A DNA stretch of 51,174 nt from Anaerolineae bacterium (lineage in GTDB: Bacteria > Chloroflexota > Anaerolineae > Aggregatilineales > Phototrophicaceae): positions 1 to 51,174 of the forward strand of contig JALHOR010000033.1 of the NCBI GenBank assembly GCA_022842885.1, read 5' to 3'. The notes beneath the pieces are model-generated. The model was not told the DNA's origin. It saw only the letters and a list, made by a program, of their open reading frames with translations, and searched no databases. A program made the position numbers and the translations under genes. Below are positions 1 to 7,972 of this stretch, one piece after another; within the stretch, counting starts at the first letter, position 1; each line of letters starts with the position of its first letter.

Positions 1-669
1 TCCGTGACAACAGACCATATTTCCCCGGCGGGAGATATTTCCGAAAAGAGTCCGGCAGGGCAATTCCTCAAGGGCAAAGGCGTTGAAAAGAAAGATTTCA
101 ACAGCTATGGCTCACGACGCGGCAATGACCGTGTGATGACTCGTGGCACGTTTGCCAATGTGCGCCTGCGTAACAAACTCGTCCCCGGCAGCGAAGGCAA
201 TGTCACCTATCATCTGCCGACGATGGCAGAACTCAGTTTTTATGATGCGTCGCGCCAATACATCGCGGATAATACGCCGTTGGTGATATTGGCAGGCAAA
301 GATTATGGCATGGGCAGCAGCCGTGACTGGGCAGCAAAAGGTACATTTTTACAGGGTGTGAAAGCCGTGATTGCTGAAAGTTTTGAGCGCATTCATCGCA
401 GCAATTTGGTGATGATGGGCGTGCTACCGCTGACCTTCATGAATGGGCAAACGTGGGCGGGCTTGGGTTTAACCGGGCATGAAATCTTTGATATTCCGGT
501 GACGGACGATATTGAACCCGGTCAGCATTTGCAAGTCACCGCGACTTCTGCCGATGGCAAAGTGACGCAATTTAACGTTCTCGTGCGCTTGGATACGCCA
601 GTGGATGTAGATTACTATAAAAACGGCGGCATCTTGCAGACGGTGTTACGCAATTTCCTGAAGCAGTAA
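1..669 (+). CDS. acnA: Aconitate hydratase, C-terminal part (5' end outside window)
   Basis: This is the carboxy-terminal swivel domain of an aconitase A/IRP1-family enzyme, which interconverts citrate and isocitrate in the TCA cycle in the cytoplasm. The reading frame is open from base 1 ([11 protein letters not shown]), matching the family motif [12 protein letters not shown], so the GTG at position 4 is an internal valine and not a start. Further family motifs are [10 protein letters not shown] near residue 34, [17 protein letters not shown] near residue 98 (active-site serine and arginine region) and [16 protein letters not shown]. The iron-sulfur cluster cysteines would lie upstream, outside the window. 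The end is intact, with a TAA stop and a normal C-terminal length. Identification is secure; acnA rather than another aconitase name is inferred from the motifs. Confidence 0.95.
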   Translation, partial: SVTTDHISPAGDISEKSPAGQFLKGKGVEKKDFNSYGSRRGNDRVMTRGTFANVRLRNKLVPGSEGNVTYHLPTMAELSFYDASRQYIADNTPLVILAGKDYGMGSSRDWAAKGTFLQGVKAVIAESFERIHRSNLVMMGVLPLTFMNGQTWAGLGLTGHEIFDIPVTDDIEPGQHLQVTATSADGKVTQFNVLVRLDTPVDVDYYKNGGILQTVLRNFLKQ

Positions 670-708
670 GTAGCTGTTAGCTCTGGGCTGTTAAAAAAGT
701 GATTTTAT

Positions 709-757
709 AGCACATTTGGCTATGTGCTGCTGTAGGATGAGAAATCCCCAGCAGCAC
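709..757 (+). other. Two overlapping, mutually exclusive hairpins after acnA
   Basis: AGCACAT at 709-715 can pair with ATGTGCT at 722-728. The overlapping GTGCTGCTG at 724-732 can instead pair with CAGCAGCAC at 749-757. No T-tract follows, so this is not a classical terminator. It may be decaying repeat DNA or an RNA 3'-end structure. Confidence 0.3.
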
Positions 758-795
758 AGCCGGATTATCAAAACGAATATCGTATTGAGAAAAAA

Positions 796-1755
796 CTACA
801 TATCAGGCGCAGTGGCAGGTTCAACTTCGGCATTGATATTAGAGTAATTCTTTTGGATATTCATTTGGAAAGAGAAGGCATACGTCGTGCCTTCCGGTTG
901 CCCAAATACCGAAGCATCTTGGTCTGTGATTTCCACCCGCAGCGCTTCCATAGTGGAAAACAATTCATCGTTTTCGTCTATAATCCCCACAATAAAGGCA
1001 CCAAGGTCTTCACGAGACTGATTTTCGTTAAAGACAAGTTCCATCGTAGGGTCTTCGAGATTGAACCTGCCTGCCTTTTCCATTAGATACCGGACACCTG
1101 CCCACCCTAGATTAAAAACAAACCAACTGCTGGGGGTGCCATCAACTTCTTCGCTAAACTGAGTGGCATTGACGAATACAGGGGCAATCAGTTCCAGAGT
1201 CCAAAGGGGATTAGTCGCTTTAGGCATCGTTTTGCCAACCATATCGAGAACTCTATAGAGATTTAAATGGTAAAATTCTGGGAAATCGTCAATATCTTCA
1301 ACAACAACCCATCCCTCTGGCAGCGACGGCATCTCCTCACTGCCGGTTTCTTCGTAAACTGCATTAACGTAAAGCATGTCGTCTACAAAGCGAACTTCTG
1401 CTCGGATAATGGTAGTCGCGCTTGAGTTATCTATAACATCTTCGATAAACACATGAATCTCCCCAAACGCATTCGGGTTATCGCCTCTAATAACCGTCAT
1501 CTGGGTTGTCCGTTCTACTGTCTGAGAGAAGACCCGATCTTCACCGTCGGCGGTGAGGGTTGTGTTTGTAATATCGCTAACAAGCTCGTCCACATAGTAG
1601 CTACTGTAATTCGCCGCTGCGTCATAAACCCCTTGTAATCGCTCAAATGCTGCATCCAGTGCTTCACCTTCTAGGATTTCTTCTTGAGCCATAGCGACAG
1701 ATATACAAGATAACAAGACCGTCATAAGAATGAGAGGCAACCAATTTTTTCTCAT
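796..1755 (-). CDS. Secreted or lipid-anchored protein of unknown function
   Basis: I do not recognise this 319-residue protein with certainty. It begins with a clear export signal (MRKNWLPLILMTVLLSCISVAMAQ). Both a signal peptidase I site (AMA|Q) and a possible lipobox (LLSC, Cys17) are present, so it is either secreted or a lipoprotein. The rest is a soluble, acidic, beta-rich-looking domain with no metal or catalytic motif that I can name. Its size and pattern loosely recall LppX/LolA-like lipid-carrier folds, but that is only a guess. The ATG at 1755 is supported by an AGGGG ribosome site about six bases upstream and a TATAAT-like element about 55 bases upstream. It stands alone between acnA and a repeat-rich spacer. 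Confidence 0.75.
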   Translation of the reverse strand: MRKNWLPLILMTVLLSCISVAMAQEEILEGEALDAAFERLQGVYDAAANYSSYYVDELVSDITNTTLTADGEDRVFSQTVERTTQMTVIRGDNPNAFGEIHVFIEDVIDNSSATTIIRAEVRFVDDMLYVNAVYEETGSEEMPSLPEGWVVVEDIDDFPEFYHLNLYRVLDMVGKTMPKATNPLWTLELIAPVFVNATQFSEEVDGTPSSWFVFNLGWAGVRYLMEKAGRFNLEDPTMELVFNENQSREDLGAFIVGIIDENDELFSTMEALRVEITDQDASVFGQPEGTTYAFSFQMNIQKNYSNINAEVEPATAPDM

Positions 1756-1809
1756 ATTTTCCCCTAATTCAATGTAGGTTTATAAATTGTTATACTGAAC
1801 TACGGATTG

Positions 1810-1815
1810 ATTATA
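1810..1815 (-). promoter_or_regulatory. Possible -10 box for the secreted protein gene
   Basis: On the minus strand this reads TATAAT, 55 bases before the ATG at 1755. There is no good -35 match at the right distance, only an AT-rich stretch, so the call is tentative. Confidence 0.3.
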
Positions 1816-2019
1816 ACCTCATTTATAAATGGGAAAAATGAGAAATGGATGTTATACACTGGTTAGCTCTTAGCGATAACAAAAACCGCCTGTTTCAGTA
1901 TGTGGGGATAGGCTGTTTTTTTGATAGATAGCTCTGGGTTAAAAATGTTTAATCACTTTTTTCTGTCATGATGGATACCCTCTTTCAACACAGATGAATG
2001 CCTCTATTGTAGAACACAA

Positions 2020-2043
2020 AAGGCGAGGACTGTACCTCGCCTT
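2020..2043 (-). terminator. Hairpin, probable terminator of the pyrophosphatase gene
   Basis: AAGGCGAGG at 2020-2028 and CCTCGCCTT at 2035-2043 form a perfect nine-base-pair stem with a six-base loop. On the minus strand it is followed by a weak T-rich stretch (TTGTGT). It lies about 175 bases downstream of the pyrophosphatase stop, so termination is plausible but not certain. Confidence 0.45.
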
Positions 2044-2099
2044 GGTCAAAAGATAAGCATGTGCTGGCGTTAAAAGATAAACAGGTTGTTTTTCGGGCA

Positions 2100-2119
2100 G
2101 GGCGAGACATGTCTCGCCC
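2100..2119. repeat. Perfect 20-bp palindrome, GTAGGGGC family
   Basis: The sequence GGGCGAGACATGTCTCGCCC is a perfect palindrome, and CTACGGAAT follows, as in other family members. The identical 20-mer recurs at 39607-39626, more than 37 kb away. Confidence 0.85.
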
Positions 2120-2216
2120 CTACGGAATCCTGATAATCTTGTGTAGCCTCATCAGAATTTGACCTATGCTTGTGCCTTTTGACTCAGCACTCAGCACTTG
2201 GAACTCAGCACTCTCT

Positions 2217-2765
2217 TTACACCCCAGAGCCTTGCGGGAATTTCTCTTTGTAAAATTCGATTGATTTGTTGATGGCTTGGCGGGTTTCATCCGTGCCAAC
2301 CCACCCTTCGGTTTGGGCGGTAATGCCCTGCAACTGCTTATAGACCATGAAGAAATGGCGCACTTCTTCTAGGAAATGTTTGGGAATATCTTCGTAACGT
2401 TGGATATGGTCAAAGTTGGGGTCGGTTGCCGGGACTGCCAGCACTTTGTAATCCAACTGTTTGTTATCAATCAACTTCAGCATCGCCACCGTCCGCGCTT
2501 CCACCACACAGCCGGGGAACGTTGCTTCGTTCATCATCACGAGAATATCCATTGGATCGCCATCATCAAAATACGACTGCGGTATAAAGCCATAATCGCC
2601 CGGATAATGCAGCGGGCTGTATAACACCCGGTCGAGTTTGATGACCCCGGCGGTCTTGCTGTATTCGTACTTATTGCGGCTGCCTTTCGGTACTTCGATG
2701 ACAGCATAGACAATTTCCGGCATTTTGGGGCCCGGAATCAGATTGTGCCACAGATGTTGAGCCAT
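2217..2765 (-). CDS. ppa: Inorganic pyrophosphatase (family I, soluble)
   Basis: This cytoplasmic enzyme hydrolyses pyrophosphate to phosphate, which pulls biosynthetic reactions forward. The 182-residue length fits the family, and the metal-binding signature DGDPMDILVM is intact (the D-x-D-P-x-D of family I). The conserved YEYSK and HYPGDYGFIP segments also match. I start at the ATG at 2765 (MAQHLWHNLIPG), because GAAGGTG stands about nine bases upstream and known family members begin here; the longer open frame to 2843 adds 26 residues that look unrelated. The gene is divergent from the HtrA-like gene and is probably monocistronic. Identification is secure. Confidence 0.95.
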   Translation of the reverse strand: MAQHLWHNLIPGPKMPEIVYAVIEVPKGSRNKYEYSKTAGVIKLDRVLYSPLHYPGDYGFIPQSYFDDGDPMDILVMMNEATFPGCVVEARTVAMLKLIDNKQLDYKVLAVPATDPNFDHIQRYEDIPKHFLEEVRHFFMVYKQLQGITAQTEGWVGTDETRQAINKSIEFYKEKFPQGSGV

Positions 2766-2945
2766 AAATTTTACACCTTCGTTAGAATATTGGGCGCAAG
2801 TTCCGTCTATAATGTACAGCAGAATGACTGCCTGTTTACACACAATTTACACAATCCTCAGAGTTACCTCACACGAGAGGCGTACTCTTGGAAATTGTAA
2901 CGGGCAAAATGCGGTCTACGACAGTCTTAATTTGAGGAAATGCTC

Positions 2946-4055
2946 ATGACACACCTTAACAAGTCTTTTCAAATTATGGTTGGTGCGGTACTGGTGGCAA
3001 TCGGGTTTATGGGTGGGGTATTGTTGATGGCAGCGCCGCGGGCGGCTGCCGAAGATGGCGCTCAGTATGTCGGGATGCAGTTTGGCAGCGAACTCATTGC
3101 CGAAACCGAGCGCGTTTTTTCGGAAATTTATAATCGGGTTGCCCCCGGTGTCGTCTCGATTACGATTGCCCAACAAGACAGTAACAGCGGCTTTTTTGAT
3201 GCCAGTTCTGGCAGTGGCTTTATTTATGATTTGGAAGGGCATATTGTCACCAATTTTCATGTGGTAGATGGCGCTGACCGCATCGAAATTCGCTTGTACG
3301 ATGGCACAATTACTCGTGGCTCTATCGTGGGTTTAGACCCCGATAGCGATTTGGCAGTCGTCAAAATTAATGTGCCGCAAGACCGTTTGCGCCCGGTACC
3401 TGTCGGCGATTCCAGCATTCTCACTGTTGGGCAGACCGTGCTGGCGATTGGCAATCCTTTCTCCAATGATTGGACACTCACCAGCGGCATCATCAGCGCC
3501 TTAGACCGCAGCATCATCGGGCTGAATAATTACTCGATTGGCGGCGTCATTCAAACCGATGCGGCTATCAATCCCGGCAATAGCGGTGGTCCATTGCTGA
3601 ATCTGAATGGCGAAGTGATTGGCGTCAATTCACAGATTGATGGCGGTTTGCGCCAAAATGCCGGAGTCGGTTTTGCTGTGTCAGGCAATTTGATTAAACG
3701 GGTCGCTAGCCAACTTATTTCCGGTGGCAGAGTGAGTTACAGCTATATTGGGGTCAGCAGCCGTCCGATTGACCTCGATTTAATCGAACAGTTTGGGCTG
3801 CCAGATAACTTGCGTGGTATCGCGGTCTTGCAAGCCCGCAACGACGGACCTGCCGCCTTAGCCGGGATTCGCACCATTACCAACAGCAGCGTGGATGTGA
3901 TTACCGCCATTGATGACAAACCGATGCGCGATTTTGATGAGATGATTGGGCATCTGGCAATTAATACCGAACCGGGTCAAACCATTATTTTGACGGTTTT
4001 TCGGGAGGGGCAGTTTATCACCGTGCCAGTGACATTAGTCGAACGCCCGGCATAA
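2946..4055 (+). CDS. Trypsin-like serine protease with PDZ domain (HtrA/DegP family)
   Basis: This is a membrane-anchored quality-control protease acting outside the cytoplasmic membrane. One hydrophobic N-terminal segment (about residues 8-30) serves as signal or anchor. The trypsin-like domain has all three catalytic residues: His105 in TNFHVV, Asp135 in SDLAVV and Ser213 in GNSGGPLL. A single PDZ domain covers about residues 260-365 (IRGIAVL-like through GQTIILTVFREG). At 369 residues it matches one-PDZ HtrA proteins. I prefer the ATG at 2946 over that at 2940, since the GAGG at 2934-2937 lies eight bases before the former and only two before the latter. It stands alone, divergent from ppa. 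Confidence 0.92.
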   Translation: MTHLNKSFQIMVGAVLVAIGFMGGVLLMAAPRAAAEDGAQYVGMQFGSELIAETERVFSEIYNRVAPGVVSITIAQQDSNSGFFDASSGSGFIYDLEGHIVTNFHVVDGADRIEIRLYDGTITRGSIVGLDPDSDLAVVKINVPQDRLRPVPVGDSSILTVGQTVLAIGNPFSNDWTLTSGIISALDRSIIGLNNYSIGGVIQTDAAINPGNSGGPLLNLNGEVIGVNSQIDGGLRQNAGVGFAVSGNLIKRVASQLISGGRVSYSYIGVSSRPIDLDLIEQFGLPDNLRGIAVLQARNDGPAALAGIRTITNSSVDVITAIDDKPMRDFDEMIGHLAINTEPGQTIILTVFREGQFITVPVTLVERPA

Positions 4056-4077
4056 TCCTCAACTGATTGAGACTATT

Positions 4078-4100
4078 TGTAGGGGCAGCACGCCCCTACA
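4078..4100. repeat. Hairpin of the GTAGGGGC family after the HtrA-like gene
   Basis: TGTAGGGGC at 4078-4086 pairs with GCCCCTACA at 4092-4100 across a five-base loop. The right flank (GAAAATTCAC) resembles the GGAAAATCAC flank of the copies at 5586 and 7741. It lies 22 bases after the stop codon and could also act as a 3'-end structure, though no T-tract follows. Confidence 0.75.
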
Positions 4101-4130
4101 GAAAATTCACCTGTTATGAATGTGAGTCAT

Positions 4131-4166
4131 TCTTTTGAGCAGCTACGCTCTTTTGAGCAGCTACGC
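4131..4166. repeat. 18-bp unit repeated twice in tandem
   Basis: TCTTTTGAGCAGCTACGC occurs at 4131-4148 and again, identically, at 4149-4166. Each copy contains the inverted GAGC/GCTC pair around AGCTAC. It sits just beyond the 3' end of the pilin gene. Confidence 0.8.
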
Positions 4167-4182
4167 TCTACTGTAAAGGTCT

Positions 4183-4527
4183 TTAATTTAATGGTCCCAC
4201 ATTATCGTTGGCATCCGCCGGATTCCAACCATAACACCCATTGACAGACGCATCCCAAGGTTGGGATGGTGTTCCGTTGGCGGCTAATAATTCGTCATAT
4301 GACCTTTGATCCGAAATAAATGACCAATTGTACTCTTGTTTGTAACTTGACCGATACTGAAGCTCACAATTGATTCTGCCAAAAATATCCCCGATTTGTG
4401 GACCCAGCAAACTCAAAATGACGATAACCACGACGGCGACCAACACCAAAATCAAGGCATATTCCACTAAACCTTGACCTTTTTCCGCGGGGCGATAACG
4501 ACTTAGGCGACGCATAATTTCTGGCAT
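4183..4527 (-). CDS. Flp/Fap-type pilin-like protein with extended C-terminus
   Basis: The N-terminus is a short basic leader followed by GQGLVEYALILVLVAVVVIV, the prepilin motif of Flp (type IVb, tad) pilins: a glycine cleavage site with Glu and Tyr just after it and a long hydrophobic helix. The mature protein would be exported and assembled by a tad-type machine, not visible in this window. At 114 residues it is about twice the usual Flp size. The additional ~60 residues (from INCELQY) are polar and aromatic, with two cysteines that could form a disulfide, suggesting a minor or surface-exposed pilin. The gene stands alone. Confidence 0.85.
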   Translation of the reverse strand: MPEIMRRLSRYRPAEKGQGLVEYALILVLVAVVVIVILSLLGPQIGDIFGRINCELQYRSSYKQEYNWSFISDQRSYDELLAANGTPSQPWDASVNGCYGWNPADANDNVGPLN

Positions 4528-4741
4528 AGAGGATTCTTTCTATAATTACAAAATACTACAATGATTTCATTCTCATTATACGACCAAATTTTTTAAAATC
4601 GCATTACAACAAGTATGAATTTGGTAAAAAAGTGGTAAATTGCCTTGACATTTGGGAACAAAATTCTGCTGATGAGCGTTTCTCCTTGTAGAGCCAGACA
4701 ATAGCTGGCAATTAGCATACACACTCAGGAGAAGTAATACA

Positions 4742-5491
4742 ATGCAATATAAACGTTCAATCATCATGGTTATGCTGGCGCTGTTGGCAATGACCGTGTT
4801 CGCTATCCCGGCGATGGCACAGACCCCCAGCACAACTTTTCCCGCGGATACGATCACTGTCACCGGAATTGGGGAGGCGAGTGGCACCCCGGATAGTGCG
4901 ACCCTCATCTTTGGGGTAGAAACTTTTGATACCGATATTAGTACGGCTTTTGCCCGGACGAATGAAATTATCCAAGCGGTGATTGATGCCATGGTCGCTG
5001 CTGGCGTAGACCGGGCAGATATTCGGACTGTGGGTTTGAACATTTATCAGGATAGAAGTGGTATGGTACCGTTTGGGGTATCCGTACCGCCGATGGAAAA
5101 TGGTCAAACACCGGCATTTTACAGCGTGGGCAACCAAGTTCGCGTCACAGTTCGCACGATTGAAAATGTTGCCGATGTGATTAACGCCGGGGTAGAAGCC
5201 GGTGCCAATGGTTTATACGGTTTGGAATTTAACATTTCCAATCGGATTGAATTGGAAACCGAAGCGCGGGCAGCCGCATTTGCCGATGCCCAAGCACGGG
5301 CAGCAGAATTGGCGGCACTGATGGGCGCGGAAGTGGGCGAAGTCGTCAGCGTGTATGAACCCGGTAGTATTTACAGCCCTTATGATATGGCACAGCGGTC
5401 ATTTGGCGGTGGTGGCAATGGGGCAGTTATCGAACCCGGACAGCTTGCTGTGGGCATTCAGCTACAAATCACCTTCAGCGTGAATCGTTAA
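4742..5491 (+). CDS. SIMPL-domain (DUF541) secreted protein
   Basis: A signal peptide (residues 1-26, cut at AMA|Q) is followed by one SIMPL/DUF541 domain: ITVTGIGEASGTPDSATLIFGVET at the start, the middle ADIRTVGLNIYQ and YSVGNQVRVTVR stretches, and the late AAFADAQARAAELAALMGAEVGEV helix. Family members are extracytoplasmic proteins of poorly known biochemical role, linked to oxidative-stress protection in some bacteria. The length of 249 residues is normal. The start has a strong AGGAGAA site. The gene is divergent from the pilin and followed by a strong hairpin, so it is likely a single transcription unit. Confidence 0.9.
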   Translation: MQYKRSIIMVMLALLAMTVFAIPAMAQTPSTTFPADTITVTGIGEASGTPDSATLIFGVETFDTDISTAFARTNEIIQAVIDAMVAAGVDRADIRTVGLNIYQDRSGMVPFGVSVPPMENGQTPAFYSVGNQVRVTVRTIENVADVINAGVEAGANGLYGLEFNISNRIELETEARAAAFADAQARAAELAALMGAEVGEVVSVYEPGSIYSPYDMAQRSFGGGGNGAVIEPGQLAVGIQLQITFSVNR

Positions 5492-5504
5492 ACATAACAT
5501 AAAA

Positions 5505-5532
5505 CGCTCCTACCCAACTATGGGTAGGAGCG
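5505..5532 (+). terminator. Perfect 11-bp hairpin after the SIMPL gene
   Basis: CGCTCCTACCC at 5505-5515 and GGGTAGGAGCG at 5522-5532 form a perfect stem with a six-base loop, 14 bases after the stop. No T-tract follows, so it may block transcript decay instead of ending transcription. The CCTACCC/GGGTAGG arm resembles the dispersed palindromes. Confidence 0.5.
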
Positions 5533-5585
5533 ACCCTAGTTTGTTCGTCCAATGGAGCGCACGTAGGCGCGATTTAATGTCTTAT

Positions 5586-5677
5586 CTCATGTTCGGATTG
5601 CGTGAAAAGTGCCTATTCGTAGGGATACGGCATGCCGTATCCCTACGGAAAATCACTCGCTTTGAACTTGAGCGATT
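5586..5677. repeat. About 92-bp dispersed repeat, copy 1, with a 30-bp palindrome
   Basis: A perfect 30-bp palindrome at 5618-5647 (arm CGTAGGGATACGGCA) is flanked by CTCATGTTCGGATTGCGTGA on the left and AAAATCACTCGCTTTGAACT on the right. The right flank contains a smaller hairpin, TCGCT/AGCGA. The copy at 7741-7830 has nearly the same flanks but different, still self-complementary, palindrome arms. Confidence 0.85.
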
Positions 5678-5703
5678 CGCTATCTAGGCGATGGGTTTCT
5701 AGG

Positions 5704-6636
5704 TTACTTGCGGCTCAGGCGTGGGTCTAAAGCATCGCGCAGACCATCGCCAATAAAGTTGACGCATAACACCGTAAGCGAAATCAATAAACCGGGCCAA
5801 ATCACCATTAATGGCGTCAGCGACAAGAAATCTTTACCATCAAATAACAAGCGTCCCCAAGTGGGGAAATCGGGTGGGAAGCCTAACCCCAAGAAAGATA
5901 ATGCCGATTCGGTGATGATGGCGCTGGCAATACTGAACGTGGAAGACACAATCACTGGGCTTAATACGTTGGGCAAAATATGCAGTCGCAAAATGCCCCA
6001 ATCGCCTGCACCCAAACTGCGAGCCGCCACCACAAATTCACGCTCGCGCACGCTCAAAACTTCGCCGCGCATCAGCCGCGCTGTGGGCATCCAACCCAAC
6101 GCCCCGATGACCGTCACCGTGAGGATGAAAATGCCAACTTCGGGACCGAAGGTGGAGCGCAAACTATCACGGAATAAGAGCGTAATCACCAATAACAGCG
6201 GCAGCAGCGGCAGCGACAAAAATAAATCGGTGATACGCATCAGGATATTATCCAATGCCCGGAAATACCCCGCCAGCAAGCCAATCAGTGTCCCAATGGT
6301 CATGGCAATTGCCATCGCAGTAATGCCAATGAGCAGCGAAACACGCCCCCCAAACATCACCCGCGCCAGCGTATCGCGCCCCAGATTATCGGCTCCCAAA
6401 GGATGGTCAGGCGTCATCCCAGAATAGGCTTTAACAATATCAATATATTCAGGGTCAAGCGTCCAAATTAGGGGACCAACAACAATCATCAAGATAATGA
6501 AAACCAAAATAACCGATGCTACCATCGCCAACCGATGCCGCCGGAATGAGCGCCACACATCGCTCCACAGCGTGCGCGGCTTATCCGCGATGTTTTTTTC
6601 TAGTGTGATTTTGGCAGGTTGCGTCAGGGTTGTCAT
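5704..6636 (-). CDS. Peptide-type ABC transporter permease (DppC/OppC family)
   Basis: This is the second inner-membrane permease of an ABC importer for peptides or similar solutes. It has the cytoplasmic N-terminal stretch, one TM (about residues 35-58), the OppC-like periplasmic segment (HPLGADNLGRDTLARVMFGG) and the BPD_transp_1 core with five TMs. The EAA loop that contacts the ATPase reads EREFVVAARSLGAGDWGILRLHILPN. The start at 6636 is preferred because AGGG lies eight bases upstream; ATG 6651 is also possible. It follows dppB by about 20 bases and both lie downstream of the binding-protein gene. Its substrate is unknown. Confidence 0.9.
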   Translation of the reverse strand: MTTLTQPAKITLEKNIADKPRTLWSDVWRSFRRHRLAMVASVILVFIILMIVVGPLIWTLDPEYIDIVKAYSGMTPDHPLGADNLGRDTLARVMFGGRVSLLIGITAMAIAMTIGTLIGLLAGYFRALDNILMRITDLFLSLPLLPLLLVITLLFRDSLRSTFGPEVGIFILTVTVIGALGWMPTARLMRGEVLSVREREFVVAARSLGAGDWGILRLHILPNVLSPVIVSSTFSIASAIITESALSFLGLGFPPDFPTWGRLLFDGKDFLSLTPLMVIWPGLLISLTVLCVNFIGDGLRDALDPRLSRK

Positions 6637-6654
6637 GATTCCAGCCCTCATGCT

Positions 6655-7668
6655 TTACGAATAGTGAACGCGCGGGTCTAAAAAGGCATATAGCACATCA
6701 GCAATGATGTTAAACATCACAATCAAAATCGCAAAAATAAAGGTCAACGTTTGGACGGTGGGCAAATCGCCGCTTTGGACTGCGATGATAAGCAACTGTC
6801 CCAAACCATTCACCCGGAAAATCTGCTCGGTCACAATCGCCCCTTGGAAAACTTGCGGAATGCCCAAGGCGATTAAGGTCACGACTGGAATGAGGCTGTT
6901 GCGGAGCGCATGGCGCAGCACCACATAGCGTTCTTTGACACCCTTAGACCGCGCAGTACGGATATAATCTTGTCCTAAATTATCCAACATTGCCGAGCGT
7001 GTGAAGCGGCTGATTTGTGCGGTATAAAACAATGTCAGCACGGCGACAGGCATAAACATCTGGCGCAGTTGGGCGATAAAACTTTCAAAATCGGTGACGC
7101 GCAGTGTCGTATTATAGATAGATGGAAACCACTTAAGCTGCACACTAAAGATGATGACGAATAATAAGCCCGTGAAAAAGGTTGGCACAGAAAAACCAAT
7201 CATCGAAATAAGCGTGCCAATCTGGTCAAAAATTGAATATTGCCGATACGCCGAAATGACCCCAATGGGAATCGCCAATAATACCGCCCACACATACGCC
7301 GTGCCAACCACCCATAACGTTTGGGGCAGGCGTTCAATAATCAAATCTATAATTGGGCTGCGCGTTTGCCACGATAAAATGCGTAAGCGTGTCTCTGAAT
7401 CCGACAGCGTAATGCCTGTGGCTTTTTCAAATAAGTTGATGGGTTCATTAATCAGAAATTGGCGCAACCACTTGATATATTTCACCACGAAGGGGTCATT
7501 GACACCCATCGTTTCGCGGATTTGTTCGCGCACTTCTGCCGGAATCGTCAGCGGCAGATTGCCTACTGGGTCAGCGGGGGATAATTCCAGAATAGCAAAA
7601 ATAAGAAAACTAATGGCAAGCAAGGTGGGGATGGCGGTTAAAAGCCGTCGCGCAATATATTGAGTCAC
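6655..7668 (-). CDS. Peptide-type ABC transporter permease (DppB/OppB family)
   Basis: The 337-residue membrane protein begins with the typical MTQYIARRLLTAIPTLLAIS first helix of DppB permeases and ends with the typical YAFLDPRVHYS tail. The EAA loop reads RTARSKGVKERYVVLRHALRN. About six membrane helices are visible. The segment between helices 1 and 2 is longer than usual (about residues 50-110), presumably an exoplasmic loop. It is co-oriented with the binding-protein gene upstream and with dppC downstream. The 300-base gap to the binding-protein gene carries two palindromic repeats, which may set unequal expression of binding protein and permeases. Confidence 0.92.
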   Translation of the reverse strand: MTQYIARRLLTAIPTLLAISFLIFAILELSPADPVGNLPLTIPAEVREQIRETMGVNDPFVVKYIKWLRQFLINEPINLFEKATGITLSDSETRLRILSWQTRSPIIDLIIERLPQTLWVVGTAYVWAVLLAIPIGVISAYRQYSIFDQIGTLISMIGFSVPTFFTGLLFVIIFSVQLKWFPSIYNTTLRVTDFESFIAQLRQMFMPVAVLTLFYTAQISRFTRSAMLDNLGQDYIRTARSKGVKERYVVLRHALRNSLIPVVTLIALGIPQVFQGAIVTEQIFRVNGLGQLLIIAVQSGDLPTVQTLTFIFAILIVMFNIIADVLYAFLDPRVHYS

Positions 7669-7740
7669 GGTACGCCCCTAAAAACATTAACTGCGAGCAA
7701 GGAATCCCTTGCTCGTCACACAACTTCAGAAAATTGTTGG

Positions 7741-7830
7741 CTCATGTCCAGATTGGGTGAAAAGTTTGTTGTAGGGGCGAGGCATGCCTCGCCCCTACGG
7801 AAAATCACTCGTTTTGAACTTGAGCGAAAT
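7741..7830. repeat. About 90-bp dispersed repeat, copy 2, with a 28-bp palindrome
   Basis: A perfect 28-bp palindrome at 7771-7798 (arm GTAGGGGCGAGGCA) sits between flanks matching those of copy 1 (CTCATGTCCAGATTGGGTGA left, AAAATCACTCGTTTTGAACT right). It lies in the gap between the binding-protein and permease genes. Confidence 0.85.
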
Positions 7831-7883
7831 TGTTTGATGATGTATGGGCGAGTGGTGTACTGAAACCGATGGTGTTGTTGGGC

Positions 7884-7907
7884 AGGGACACGCCATGGCG
7901 TGTCCCT
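7884..7907. repeat. Perfect 24-bp palindrome
   Basis: AGGGACACGCCA and its exact reverse complement abut at 7895/7896. It shares the central CATG and the outer AGGG/CCCT with the GTAGGGGC family and lies 66 bases downstream of the binding-protein stop codon. It may work as an RNA-stabilising hairpin in the ABC operon. Confidence 0.8.
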
Positions 7908-7972
7908 ACAATCTCCTATTTTTCACCATTTTTGGTTAAACACTATCTCGCCCACGCGGTCTAGCAACCGTG

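Larger units (their letters stand above)
1862..2213. repeat. Repeat-rich spacer without a gene
   Basis: The gap from 1756 to 2216 has no credible gene. It holds a TTAGCTCTTAGC-type word near 1862, the hairpin at 2020-2043, the palindrome at 2100-2119 and three near-tandem CTCAGCACT words at 2182-2213 that stop four bases from the pyrophosphatase stop codon. Similar words occur in other gaps here, near 670, 36605 and 39555. Confidence 0.6.

Noticed and set aside
4645..4650. TTGACA as the -35 box of the SIMPL gene
   Set aside because: The box is perfect, but the hexamer 17 bases downstream (GCTGAT) is poor and the distance to the start is about 90 bases, so I did not list it as a promoter.
5708..6427. 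239-codon open frame on the plus strand
   Set aside because: It lies exactly opposite the DppC permease gene, whose motifs are clear. The translation is basic and pattern-free.
7660..7863. 67-codon plus-strand frame across the repeat before dppB
   Set aside because: The frame consists largely of repeat DNA and the reverse of the dppB start, with no family resemblance.
5586..7907. Palindromes as ends of an insertion sequence around the permease genes
   Set aside because: No transposase lies between them, the arms differ, no target-site duplication is visible, and each element is a whole palindrome and not a half-site.
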